Source of the DNA: Hetaerina americana | Taxonomy: Eukaryota > Arthropoda > Insecta > Odonata > Calopterygidae | Assembly: GCA_022747635.1 (NCBI GenBank) | Contig: JAKTNV010000001.1 | Location: 29,429,990 to 29,493,989 of the forward strand | Length of the DNA stretch: 64,000 nucleotides | Reading direction: 5' to 3' | Shown: positions 12,375-25,239 of the stretch, piece by piece | How the letters are laid out: every line of letters begins with the position of its first letter | How positions within the stretch are numbered: the stretch's first letter is position 1 | Translations under genes and position numbers: made by a program | The notes under the pieces: model-generated | The model's database searches: none | What the model was told of the DNA's origin: nothing | The model's input: the letters and a program-made list of their open reading frames with translations, nothing else

Positions 12375-12734
12375 AATTTGCATACTACATACACTTCCGG
12401 GAAGAAAGGAAAGGGGACGAGAGTCTAATACCCCTTGCAGGTGTATAACCGAAGCCGTACGATGCGGAATAACGAGTCGATAAATAATGAAGCGAATCAT
12501 ACTCTTGAAACGTTTCTCGGACACGTGTCTATATCGAAGATTGGTTCCAAAAAAGTCAAAGTATTTCCCTTAGGAAACACGATGGGACAAATTATCTTGG
12601 CGGGCTAGTGCGAACTTTGAACCGAGAAGACTTGCACAAAAACCAGGTAGTACTTTTGCCTTCCTTCGATTACATAGGATTGCACGAGCCTTCATATTAT
12701 TCCTTTTTTTGCTAAGAGCATAATTTCTGAAATC

Positions 12735-12868
12735 TTAGTTAGACCTAATACTCCGTTCGTTGCTCACGTACGAGCAACGAACTTTTAATAAAGCCCATGC
12801 TCAGAAAAGATATTGAACCTACGACCTTCGGGTTACCTGACGGGAGAGCTATCAACCTGGTCAATTTT
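12735..12868 (-). mobile_element. tRNA-derived SINE relic
   Basis: On the minus strand the segment begins near 12868 with a tRNA-like head: GATAGCTCTCCCGTCAGG resembles the D-arm/A-box and anticodon side, and GGTTCAATATC (about 12810-12820) resembles the pol III B box (GGTTCRANTCC, two mismatches). An unrelated body follows, ending in a perfect 11-bp hairpin at 12755-12782. The cloverleaf is not fully pairable, so this is not a functional tRNA. Family unknown; it differs from the other SINEs here. Confidence 0.45.
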
Positions 12869-13049
12869 AAGCGCTGAATTCGCGTGGATGACAGACAATG
12901 AACGTGGCAGTGCACCCTAGGAACTGTAACGTTAGTAAAAGCTAAAACAAATAGCGAACAATAGATCGGAGCAGTTGAAACGTGATGACACGAATATTAT
13001 TTTTGCCTCGCGAGGAGAGGAAATTAAAAACTTTTTTATTTCCCTTTCA

Positions 13050-14210
13050 CAGCGACGAGTTGGAGATTTTGTTATTCAGTCCCCGCTTCCTCCTGAAAAC
13101 CAGCGACAGGACTGGAGGGCCGAGATAGGAGAGGAGAGATATAATGAGTGGGAAGGGAAGAGGAGAGAAAAGGAGAATAGAGGAGACGTCACGAGGAAGG
13201 AAGAAGGGGATAAGGGAATGAGGAGGGAGACGGGGTAGAGACTCGTCTCGTGGGTGTATTTCACCATGCTCGGAAGAAGGGTGGGAGGCGAGCTTGGGGA
13301 GGAGGGAAGAAGAAGATTGAGAGAGAGAAGAGAGAGGAGAACAGGGTGAGAGGCAATGGCTGTGGAGGCTTTGCGGAATGGGATGGGGGCCAAAGAATCG
13401 GCCGGGGGCGGAACGGAGAGAGGAGGGGGGTCGCGGCGGAGATGGGCAGCGGAGTAACGCCGCCGCCACCACCCCTGGCCCCAACCGCGTTTCGCCCCGT
13501 CCCTCGCCCCTCACCTCGCCCCCCCGCGAAGCGCCAGAGGACGTCGAACCAGCCCCATGCTCCGCCGCTTCCCGTCCCACTCCATCCGGGCACGTGACGG
13601 CACGGCTCGACCTTTTTGTTTCCCTATCACTTCCCTTTACTCTCTCTCTCTCTCTCCTGCGCATCCTCTTGCACACACACACACACATACAATTCCCCTT
13701 TTCCTTTCTGACTTTAACGCTTCTTCTCCTGTTACGACTTCCCATTGCAATCTTTCCCCTCTGGTTCCACCCAAACCTCATCCCCGACGCCCCCCGAACT
13801 CTTTCTCCCTCTCTCTCTCCCATTCCCAACATTTCTTCGAGTTCTTTGCTCCGGATTTAGAATACGCAACTTCTATCTCCAACCTGTGACCGCGGAAACC
13901 ATGGCAACAGGTATAAAAATACGGGGCGGGGGGCGGTGGCGGAGGGGCCGGAGGAGATGGAGAAAAGGGTGCGGGCAAATGGGAGGGTCTAAAAACTTTT
14001 CCCCTTTGCCTCGGCCACTTGTACGGAGAAAAGGAATCTTCTGCTGACCGCTCCCTCCATCAGTCTCCCCACGCTCCCCCGCGCTGCAATTTCACTCCCC
14101 TGGGTTCCTTCGGAAACTTGCGTTCCTCGCCATGCCCATTCGGCGACCCTATGAATCCTCTGCTGCGGGAGTGAAAGAGAGAGAGAGAGAAATTTAATGG
14201 ACGAGAATGA
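13050..14210. other. GC-rich, CpG-rich block with switching strand bias
   Basis: The plus strand is purine-rich from about 13110 to 13440, CpG/C-rich around 13450-13600, pyrimidine-rich to 13860, then G-rich at 13920-13985. It includes (CT)n at 13640-13654 and (CA)n at 13670-13687. Frames up to 261 codons are open but encode only low-complexity Pro/Ser/Arg peptides. CpG density and the TATA-like motif at 13912 make this the best candidate here for a promoter or CpG island, but no adjacent exon is recognisable. Confidence 0.5.
13894..13931 (+). promoter_or_regulatory. possible core promoter: X-box-like site, TATA, GC box
   Basis: GGAAACCATGGCAAC (13894-13908) resembles an RFX X-box, with the RGYAAC half intact and the other half imperfect. 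It is followed four bases later by TATAAAAAT (13912-13920) and GGGGCGGGG (13923-13931). A GC box downstream of TATA is not the usual order, and no transcript evidence exists, so this is a weak motif-based call. Confidence 0.2.
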
Positions 14211-14214
14211 ATGC

Positions 14215-16510
14215 ACCTTTCTTCTCAACGTAATTGAGTCGGCCAGTGCACGGAGGACCTAAGCGAATCAAGACCTGGTCTTTTCCACAGGATGATGTGC
14301 ACTTCTATTCGCACTAAAATTAATTTAATGCCGTTTTTTGGCAGAACGAGTACATTTTTTCTAGCCAAATCGTCAGAAACATCTACTATGAGATGAATTC
14401 CTATGAATTTTTTGCCATACAATATTAGGAAGCCGCTAATAGAGATAATTCAGAGTTCATATGATGACAGCATTCACAACTAGAGTGCTATTGGCAGTTT
14501 TTATTTCTGGACGAATGATTAGAAACTTAATGACACTAAAACTTATCCCTGAGTGTCATTTCTTATTCAATTTATCTCTAAACTGTAAAATAGCTTGGGA
14601 TAAATAAGTTGAAAGAAGCTTTTCGAGGAACTATAATTTATGAAAAAGTTTTTCAGCAATTGCTGACAAAAAATAATGTATACGATCATGAAAACAATTA
14701 CTACCGACCTCCGTGCATCATTTTGATTAGCTGATCAGGAATCATCTAACCAAAGAAGTATTATTTTTTATGCTAAACATAATTTATATTATTTATTGCA
14801 AAACTAAAACGCTTTGGTAGTCATCCCTTCATGTTTAAAAATGTAGTGTCAACAGGCTGCAGCTTCCTTTTAACTATTCGATGATAAACTTGAAAGATAG
14901 AAGATTTTCACAATCACTATGATAGGACCCAAGTTAATAAAATGGAGTTGAGGCTGGGACCTAATGCTCAGGAAATAAAAATAAAATATAGCGTATAGAA
15001 CATTGAGTACGCTTTCGGGTTACAGAATAGCGTCTGAAGGTTTCAACATGAGTGTGACGTTAAAAAAACACCCTAGAATAGACTGGACTTATTTTACACC
15101 TCCAATACCTCTCCTAAATCTCCTGTATGAAATGAATTAAAAATACCTAATTCACAAGCCAATCAATTCCATTTCCTGAGGCCAGGAATACCTTTGGGCA
15201 GATGCTCTGGATGTTGGGTATTTGAAAACCTCACTCTATTAAAAGAAACGAATTTCCAAACTTCACACAGAATTCGAATAAAAAATACAATGGAGACCGC
15301 CTGGCCACTAACTGAAAACTGACCTTCAGCTCGATGACGCACAATGAAAAAAATCCTTGAATAGCATTGAGATTTTCTAAGCGCAAATGCGGAGGAATGT
15401 TTTGGTGCCGTTTGCAGATTGTTTTATGGATTTAAGCTAAAGTGGATATCATGCTAACATAATTATTGCATGTCTTATAAACATCATAATTGGCCTAGAA
15501 CATTTCAGCACAATCACAATGCAACGGAAATAGATAGTTTACAATAAGGCATATGCCTCTGGGTAATTTAGAAATGTACCCAAAATTCTTTTAGTAATCT
15601 CGGTTACTTCAAGTATTTTGCTATGGTGCATTTTCGCAATTCCTGTCTTTTAATTTAATCGAAAATTTTGCATAAATGAAGGAGTAATGGTAGAAAGAAT
15701 TAATTTTTCCAAGACGCACTGCATACTTGGTCACATTTTACTGTGATCGTTTCCACTATGGAGCTTTAGGTTGATAAGTAGAAAACCTGAATTTGTCTCG
15801 ATGGTCAAAAATAGAAATTATTACTTGCTACGCAGCTCACGCTACAAAAACTGAGCTAAAATTTAACAAATATTTGCGAGGCACACAGGTACTCGTGTAA
15901 CTTCTTATTACAAGCATCTAGAACTACATTTGTCACAGACCTATTGCATTACTACATTTGTGTAGGCCGGATTGCAACAATATTTCACAAATAAATTATG
16001 ACAATGGAGATAATGCTGGGAAAACTGGGAGAGAAATGGTCCCCGTTAGGCACGCAAACACTACGACATTTTTCAGAAGCATGGAGGCCTGAATTAGGAA
16101 ATTGATATCCTTATGTTGAGTCTGGTATATCTTCCAGCGATAACATTTGAACACAGCTACTCATAGACAGTTTCAGCTCATCGAATCCCATTTTTCAGTA
16201 TATCTCGAAAATCATTCCTGCGTTTCATTTGCCTAGTATTTTAGAACTCGTTGATTTGGGATTCTGTGTGAATTCTGATTTTGAGACAAAAATATAATTA
16301 AAATTGTATTTATTCCAGTTCTTTTACAATTACTTTTCAATGGCCTTAAATTGAAATGATACACAACAAATTTCCAATAAAAACAATTTACACAGGTGCA
16401 GGGATAATTATAATTGAACAATAACTTGATTATTTGGGACGCTATTAAGTACGTAACTTCAAAATCAATCTCGTAAAACTCCACCTTTCAATTTCGAACC
16501 AAAGAGCCTT
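14215..16510. other. noncoding, no recognisable gene
   Basis: Long AT-rich stretch with no open frame above about 65 codons and no recognised repeat. Confidence 0.55.
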
Positions 16511-16513
16511 CAG

Positions 16514-16606
16514 GCGAGGATTTGGCAGGATAAGATTTGGATTAGACTTGAAGTAAAAGATACTACTCACGGAAATGGAAGACAGAATCATTAGAAAAAC
16601 TCCGAT
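16514..16606 (+). repeat. unclassified diverged repeat, copy A
   Basis: About 93 bp resembling 18474-18566 in the same orientation. Shared blocks include GAGGATTTGGCAGGA, TACTCACG/CCACTCACG and AGAAAAACTCCGA, with scattered substitutions and nearly equal length. Could be two copies of an old interspersed element or an old local duplication. Confidence 0.7.
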
Positions 16607-16609
16607 GTC

Positions 16610-18470
16610 GATTTGAAAGATGAAGAATTTCGGCACAACGTGTGATCAGATTCGTTATAAAACTTGGCAACCATAATGTAATTTTTTTATATTTTGCGCA
16701 TCACAGAGATGACAGGTAGGCACAGGCATAAATTGACAGTAATGAAAAAATAGCAGAAGAAGAGCTTTAAGAATCTAGCTAGAATGAGGCCTCATTTGAA
16801 GGGTATTGTTATAATTTCATTCATTTTGCATCAAAAATTATGATATGTCTCCAAACTTCTTCTTTCGATAATTTCAAAAGTTTCCCACCGTCAGTTTCGA
16901 ATTCTGGTTCATAAATTTAGAGTATAAGAGACGTTTAATTTAATTGATAACTCATTTTTTCTCAAGGAGCCGTTTAAAATCATTCAAAGACGACGAATTT
17001 CAATTGAGTTCAGACTCCACCATCGATTTTATTGCTTTCAGAGAGAGAAAAACAATTATTTTTTGTTCCCAGAATATGTTATATTATTCAAAACTTTAAA
17101 AATAGACAATCATAAGCCCTCCTAAGGAGCGGAACACTAAAAGTCAACCAGACCGGCTAGCACCAACTTTAACATTTGTGTTATCCAGCAACGTTTTCGA
17201 GGCCATGGATTTCACACTGGAGTTTTCCTGACTTGCCTATTAAAAGATACGACGATGACGATATGAAATTGTAATTTTAACTCCGTGAATCAAGTAATCT
17301 CCCATCGTGTTTGCATCCAAGTAAGTACTAGTGATCTATCTGGGATCTAAATAAAACCGGTATGTAGTCATCTACTGAGTCTCAGCAGAAAAACCACAAA
17401 AGGAGGGAGAAAAAGTACTCAAGAAGCCAAACATGGAAAGGAGAAAAAATAATGAAAAAAATAAAGAGATAAAAAAGGTGGATAAAGGGGGAGGTATTAG
17501 CGGAAGCCCTTTCACATTGAGAGCGAACACTTGTAAAAATGAACTTCAGGCCATATTGTGCGATCGAATTTGAATGGAAACTAAATGAGTATGAAAGAGA
17601 TATTGGAAATAAAATGATTTTTTTCTTTTTTTTCATTAGAAGTAGTAAATCCCTTTAAATTAATGACTTAGGAAATAATTTCTAAATACCTATCCTTAGC
17701 TATACGAATATTGTCAAGTTCAAGGAGCTATCCATACTGAAAGAATATTTTAAGAAGTCCCCGTAGCTTACGCATTGATTATGTTCAACCATTTTCATAC
17801 GAGATTCCTTATCTTTATTTAATAGCGCGCATTATATTTTAAGTCACTGAAGAATTTCGAGAAACTGAAATCATTAAAAACGCTTCGGAAAATTTGGAGG
17901 TGCATGCATGACATGTTGGGTACTTCATCAAGTTCATAAAACAAAATATTGGTATACATAAATACGTCAACTGTATCTCACTTAAACTAATGTTGATCAA
18001 AGAAAATATTCTCGGTTTCACTATAGATTACAATTTGTAATTAATTTAGTTAATTCAGGCCAATCAAGCAATTGGAGCACTTTTGAACATTTGCGAATAG
18101 TACTGCGGGATAAAAATCGTCGATATTACGTCCCATTTTTTTGCAAGACATTACTCCAAATCAGTAATGTCCGTCTATTAACGAAAGCAGAATTTTGTAG
18201 CTGCCAGCTATCTATTGAATAATACTCCCTAATTAATCGCCAACCACGTTAAAGCAGTCGTGGGAAGTCTTGCGAAATTAATGTTACACAGCCAGGATAA
18301 AAAAATGACGCAATGCAGAAAGCATCGATCTCTTATGATTTAGAAGTAACAATGAAGTGATGATGAAAACGAGATTATCTGTTTTCCTTCTAGTTCCCTT
18401 CGTGGGACAACTCTACAGGCCATTTTTTTACGAGCCCGGATCAACACGGATCTAAGCGTCCCAACTAATT
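16610..18470. other. noncoding, no recognisable gene
   Basis: AT-rich DNA between the two diverged repeats. Nothing recognised beyond short homopolymer runs. Confidence 0.5.
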
Positions 18471-18473
18471 CAG

Positions 18474-18566
18474 TCGAGGATTTGGCAGGAAAAGCCTTGA
18501 AATAGACTCGGAATAAAGGATACCACTCACGAAAATTGACGACGGGATCGTAAGAAAAACTCCGAG
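18474..18566 (+). repeat. unclassified diverged repeat, copy B
   Basis: Partner of 16514-16606, about 1.96 kb downstream. The similarity fades on both sides, so boundaries are approximate and no terminal repeats or target duplication are visible. Confidence 0.7.
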
Positions 18567-18599
18567 AGCACTTATCACTGTCCGAAGGGAGGTAAAAAC

Positions 18600-19690
18600 A
18601 AAATCGCTCTACGAAGTGGCGAAGGTGTGAAGATAAGGGCGGGAAGAGGGTGAATAAGGGAAGGGGGATCGGGGAGAGGGAAGAACGAGAGGAAAGAGGA
18701 GGGGGAAGAGGAAGAGAAAAGGATGGGAGGGCAAGAGGAAACGATTGGGAAGGAAAGACGAGCGACATCCATTCATCATCCACGATTCCCCAGGACACAA
18801 AAATGACTCCCCCTCGATCTTTTTTTGCTCAGTGGCGATGAACGTGGAGGGAGACGGGCGTCAGAGGAAGAGATGGTAGCGACAAGGAGAATCCGGAAAC
18901 AATAGGAAGGACGGGAGACAAAAGGAATAACCCCCTGATTGGATCAAAAGATGGGCAATTAATTCCGAAAGGGGGGGATTATTCTTTTCATTCCTCTGGG
19001 AAAAAAAACAAATAAGCCGAAATCGCAAAGGGGTGCTACCGACGACTTGAGCGAGACGAGTGAATAGGCGGAGGTGAAAGCGTGAGGGGAGGGAGAGAGG
19101 GAGGCGAGGTGGAGGGAGAGAGGGAAAGGAGGAGACGGGTGAGTCTAGGGGAGGGGCGAAACTAAATGGGGGAGGGAGGTATTCAGACTGCACCGGGCTG
19201 CACCGAGCTGCGTTTTCGACTGGGAGCCGGAGGGTGGGGTGGGCGGGTCGGGGGGGGAAGGGGAGAGGTGGGGAGGATGGCGGGACGGGGAAAGTGCAAC
19301 GGTGGGCGGGCGGTTGGGGTAGCGTGCACTCGGGCGGTGCATCGGCGGGCTGAGGTGCATGCCGTATTGATCGCTATGCGACAGCTGGGGGTTGGGGGAG
19401 ATGCAGTGGGCGAAGGAGTTGAAGGGTTGGGGGAACTGTGGGGGGGTAAGGCGGGTGAGGGTGGGGGAGGCGACGGCGAAGACTTCTGTCCACGACCCAG
19501 GCTAGACACTCGATGTTGTAATGGTCGTGCACTCGGCGGGGATTTCGGAGGGGCGTGGTGGAAGGGAAGGGGTTCGCGACGGGAGGGGAGCCTGCAGGGG
19601 GGAGGGAAAGAGGTAGGGAGGGAGGTGGGAGAGTATGACGAGGCAATTTGTTCGATTTGGGTGGTACATAATTGACGATTGGGCGGATGT
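18600..19690. other. G-rich, CpG-containing block
   Basis: Strong G/A bias on the plus strand with a possible G-quadruplex at 19232-19257 (four or more runs of at least three G within 26 bases). Open frames of 100-170 codons on both strands give Gly/Arg/Glu or Pro/Ser/Leu strings only. No gene called. Confidence 0.5.
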
Positions 19691-19694
19691 CAAA

Positions 19695-21478
19695 AGGCGG
19701 GAGGAAGCCTGGCACGTGTGAAGTCCATGAATGATAAAAAAAGAGCAATTAAAAAACGGAGCGTGCTTAAAAAATATAAAAATAATAATATAAATATAAG
19801 TTTAATTGTGCAAATAATTTTATGAATATTATAAATTAAGGGGTAAATAGCTATTTTTAATGAATTAAGCGAGATTAGGACGCAAATGCTAACCCTCGCC
19901 TACTTAATACGACGATGTTCACCGATCCATACTCATTAACATTGGAAGTTATTTAGCGACTCTGGCTACAGGAAGTGTTCATATGTTAAATCAAAAAATT
20001 AGTTATTTGCAAAGAACAATATAATTATAACAAAAGAAAAGAACAAATAAGAAAGTGGGGTTGAAGAGGACCTATTGTTTAACTAAGATAGGCATAAGAA
20101 AATTAAGGTTAACATAAATATGTCGTCATAAGGGAGGAATATAGTCAATCGAAAAATTTTACCATCTACATTAATATCTAAAACTGGCAACTAAACAGAG
20201 GCAAAGTTGAAGGAAGAAAAAGCCTGAATCTAAAAAATAAATGGTATAGGCAAATAAAAACCGAAGCATTTTAATTGAAATATCTTTATCTACTGGTCAT
20301 AAATATTGTTTAAAAATATATGTTCGCATGGGGGTGGGCTTTCGTAATTTACCGAATCATTGGGAAATAATACGATTTTAAGAGAGTACGTCTAGAATGC
20401 ACTAAACAAGTCAAGGATAGAGTCATCCGAATGAAGGGGGAATGAAAAATCATTAACTAGTTCAATACTAAAAGCTGAACGGTATGTAACAATAATAATT
20501 TGTAAGAGATTCGAATAACAGTCCCTTATGCTATATAACCCCTGGTAGAACTGACATTGTGTGTTAAATTTTATTAAACAGGGCCATTTAACGACAATCA
20601 AATGCAGCAGTGCAATGATCGGAAAGTAAGGGCGCAATATTTCTTTCAAGGGTGTAATGTTTACAATAAATAGCGATGGATGAAGGTGGTGGAGACTTGA
20701 GGAAAAATTCGGCCCAAGCCTCTATATCGTAAATACATATCCGACCGAAATAAACAAATGCCACCATTAATTTAGAAAAAACAATGACGTTAAATATTGG
20801 TTGATAAATAATTCAAGCGCCCATAAATTTATTCGAAATTACTAAAAAATATACGTGAAAAATGCGAGCTGAGCTAATAAAAAGACTGAAAATCACGATT
20901 ACGATTGCTTAACGTCCGTAGACCGAGCCCACGTTTCTACGCTACTATAAATGCAAGAAAGTGACTCGACAGAGTAGAACTTAATACTTAAGATCCTCCA
21001 AAACTTCTATAATTCTAGGAGTAACAATAAACCATACTATTTCCGAGGCTGGTAATGCATATGGCCAAATGAGTTTGGATTTTTTATTTGGATCATCGCC
21101 GCAATGAATCTGGCTGTCTATGCTGATGCTAATTATATACGTGTAGTATTAATCGCATAAAATACTCTTTACGGTCCTTGTTCATGAATTTGATTGATTC
21201 TAACGTCATCACTAGCATCGAAGACGATTAATATAAATATATAAATACATTATTTTCTATTATAATAATTTTAATCAAATAATTATATTTTAGCTTATTT
21301 TTAAAAGCTAATCAAATTTAATTAAAAACTCGAAAACTTCGTTTACATTACGCCATTTAAATGAATTTTTTTCCTGACCACCGCCTCTGTTAATATCGTG
21401 CTCTTTAAACCCTATCAACGGACAGCATTAATCGTGACCGCAACTAAGTTAGCCGTCGATTTGATACGTATATTCCAA
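19695..21478. other. AT-rich noncoding stretch
   Basis: Very AT-rich, especially 19740-19870 and 21220-21340. No coding signature and no recognised transposon ends. Confidence 0.55.
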
Positions 21479-21479
21479 T

Positions 21480-21880
21480 ACGGCTAACGCCAGTGTGACC
21501 CTTGCCTGTGTGTGTGCGTGTCACGTCTGCTCCGAGAGATCTCCATCTCCTTGGAAAACATCGGAGTCGATTGGAAGGGGGTCCACCTCGCGACGGACGC
21601 GGGAGGTGGTGCGGAGAGTGGCGGGCGAGGAGGAGGGGGGGCTAGACAGGAGGGGAAGGGGGTGTGGAAGCGGTCGTCCATAGGTGATTGCAGACGGAAT
21701 GGGGATGGGGAGGCGACGGAAGGATGGAAGGACGGTGGTGCCGTGGCAGGGGAGAGGGCGTTAAGCAGTGTGTGGACTCTCCACACTTGAGTGGGCGGGC
21801 GGGGAGAAGGGCGTTTGGGAAGGAGTGACGCCCACTGTGTCTGCGCGTGACAATAATGTCGGATGGGAGGTGTGGTGTTA
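21480..21880. other. GC-rich block
   Basis: G-rich plus strand with CpGs and short TG repeats near 21508-21520. Frames of 60-100 codons are compositional. Confidence 0.45.
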
Positions 21881-21884
21881 GATC

Positions 21885-24800
21885 CAGACCGCCAAACAGA
21901 AAATCATCTCCCCGATGGCCGCCGCGACTGTTGCTCTTTGGTTTCGGGACTTCCCAATTCGCTCAGCATTTCGTCAAAAAAGAGTTATGTGAGATAAAAT
22001 AAAACCAACGCCCCCGCATAAAAAAGGCGCCCACCAATGCCAATAAAATCGGCGGCCGAGGATGGGAGGGTTTGGAATTAAGTCAAAGCATTCAAAGTTG
22101 TTCCCGTAAATATCAAGAATAGTTTCTGTCAGGCGATGACGTGCGTGAAGCAAAATATAATTATTTAATCTCGAAAATTTTAAAAATATTAATAATTTCA
22201 ATCCATAATATTCCCTGCAAAGTTCCTCTTTCTCGAGGGCTGAAAGAAAATCCTTTTGCTCACCTTAAAATAAACCATGAAAAGATATTATCCAATTTTT
22301 TACCTGTTGGAAGACGACTCAAAATGCCCATACAAATCACAGGGATAATCACCGCTACGGGGAAATTCACTGATATAATATACATATGTTTTACAGACGG
22401 AGAAAGAAGTGTGATTGAAGATAGCAAAAGATTAAAGTTATCACAGGCTACTTTCATTCCACAGCTCTAGTAGGAAAGAAAGAATTAATAGAGTCTAACT
22501 AATTCTGGTAAGTGCAGCAAAAGAAGCCAAGAACGAATAGTGCGCCGCTCTGCTATCGAATCCCGCATATGGGGCACTCGGTACTTCCACACACAATTGC
22601 ATCGGAAAGAAAAAGCCTCTCGCAAAACCTTTCAATAACAGACAAAACTTTTTCTTACTTCTTTTCTCACTGCTTTGTGCTCACAAAGTAACTTCCATCG
22701 ATCAGATTTACCACAACAGAGCGGCAACAAAAATTAATGGACAACGGAAAAGATTAAAGAAATTAGACCTTTTGCGTCTAACGGCGAACGTAAGCGGAAG
22801 ATTCGTAATCGCTGTGCCATGATTACGCGTCGAAGCAATCACGAGACGGTAGAAATTTTACGCATGTGCTAAGGGAGCATATCTTCTGGCTAATTGCTAC
22901 GGCGACTGAATCCCAACCGTTCGGAATAATGCCCGCTTCCAGGCCGCCTCGGGATCGTAAGCGGCAGACGGGACAAGTAGGCGCACGTGGGTGGAGCTAA
23001 CTGAGACGGGGGGGTTCGGGGGGAGTGAAGGGGAGCCAAGGGTTCCTCGGTCCGCCTCGGGGAGAGAAGGAGGGTCGCGACGATGGAGCCGGAAGACTCT
23101 TCAATTTCAGTCACCCACCTCCAATATCGCCGGTATATCTGAAGATCGTCGACGTTTCGACAACGTGATGCGCACTCATTATCAATTATAATATCAACGT
23201 CTGCGAAAGGCTTCATTACACTTGCACCGAAAACTCTTAGGGTCGATATCGCACGACGACTACGCCTCGAAAGGGACGGAGCCATGGTTGCATCTTGGAT
23301 GGAGAAAGGGGTAAGGGAGATGACGTTGAGCCAAACTGGGGAGGGGAATCCACTCACTAAAAGCGTGGGATTATGCTTAATGGACTTGTCGCTAGCAGAT
23401 GAAAAAAAACTTCAGTGGTAATACTCGTACACATATCGATATCGTTCAGTGACTCCATCGACCACAAGCAGCAGGCAGCACGTTATCGTCTAATTCGCCG
23501 TTCATCGAGATATCAAAGGAAAATATCGGTGCCACGAGCTCAAGCTGATTGTAAAATCGATTATGAGCGCCATCCCGGTTGCGATTGAGGCGCATCGATC
23601 AAACCGCATAATGGAAAACCGAAAGACTCATAATAGGAATCAATGTATGTACAAGTAGAAATTCAACCTTAGCTAATCAATCTGCAGGTTATACAGGTAA
23701 CCCACAGATAGTTATATAGATATTGTGGGCACAAAGGAGGGGGAATATTATAAATGAGTTCGATAAGGCCTTTTAACAATGGATATTCCGAACAAGCATG
23801 CCCAATCACTGCGAACAAATGAATCATTTTATAAAGTTAGCCAGTCCGAATTTCCGATCGATCGACGTCGTTTCACCGTACGTTTCTCGAACTCCCGACG
23901 GGAAAAGGGGACTTGGGGTGGGCCAAGGAGGGGAGAGTGGATCGGGAGGGGATTGATGGGATAATTGGAAGATTGTGAGGGCGAACTTACCTGTGGGATG
24001 GGGGGGGGGGTGAGGAAAGAGGTCGGAGTGCACGTATATATGCACGGCAGAACGGGAATAAAGTTATTACTCCTGGACAAAGCCATCCGTGCAGTGCGGT
24101 TAATTTACGAGCCGCACGTCAAGTGCCCTTCGACGCAGACGGGGTCCTCAGACCACACTGCGCGCTTGCCACTTGTGGAGCGTTAGCCTTTCGGAGGAGA
24201 TGCACCGTGGCGAAAATCCACCCGAGTCCCACCCATGCTCTGCATGATTACATCCGGGAGTAGTGAGTGGCGACATCGAAAGTTCAAAAACTAACATTGG
24301 AATTATTGGTTTATTCAGGCCAGCACTTCCAGAGAAAAAGAATACCACGTGATATATCAAATCATTACCTTCCTAACGCGCTACGTGATTACTGCGTAGA
24401 GCAGAGCAGTCAACATTTTGCGAGGGTCAGCATTTTTAAATGTCATGGTTAATGAAACAAAAAGTTGCCATAAGTTTCCATGAACAAGATGAGGTTCCTT
24501 CAAATACCTGCTTGATTACCAATTGCTGTGTACCGGGCTGCAATGTCTAAAATTCAAGTAATGGTAAATACGGAGCGATCTGACTCCCGTCTTTTCCCAT
24601 GTATTTCCCAACGGCAGAGCATTTCAAATCATATTAGAAAATACAAACGATTTCTCTTACGGAGTGCCCCGTTGAATCGGTCATTGAAGATCAATTTTTT
24701 ACAATGGGATGATATTTTCCCTTCATAATAAGTTAAAAAAATTAAATATATGTTGTTTCAACCTGAGAGTAAATATTACGAGACATAGTTGTTGGTTTAT

Positions 24801-25235
24801 GATATTCATGACAGATTCGATTACTCTAATCTGTGGTTACTAACCCAAAATTATTAGCCTCAATACTCTTTTTAAATGTAAAAAATGGCATTTGTTTTAT
24901 AACCAATTCAAAAGACCATTACTAATTTAGCCAAAAAATCTGGAGTTTGAATGGGAGTTTGTCAATAGATACTTAACTATGATTAAATGACAAACATCAC
25001 GGAGGAAGCGTGAACAACAATGGAAATGAGTGACGATATTAGGAAATCTTGACATTGGTTGCAGGAAACGTAATTATACTAGGAAAATACAAGTCACAAT
25101 AAGCATGAATTTTGCGATTTATGAGTGAAAATGCGAATGACTATTACCTTCTCTAAAAACCCATCAAAAAATTTCTATGTATAGTATGAGAAAATCATTG
25201 TTGGACAGGTGTATTCAAACGAAGCGAAGGGCACA
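21885..25235. other. noncoding, with two small GC-rich patches
   Basis: GC-richer patches at about 22880-23360 and 23870-24050 (including a run of ten G near 24001) interrupt AT-rich DNA. No convincing exon; a 155-codon minus-strand frame at 22890-23357 has no recognisable domain and lies wholly inside the GC-rich patch. Confidence 0.45.
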
Positions 25236-25239
25236 TATT

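Noticed and set aside
13047..13832. 261-codon open frame on the minus strand
   Set aside because: Wholly within a compositionally skewed GC-rich block; the peptide is Arg/Gly/Ser/Pro low-complexity sequence and other frames are open over the same bases.
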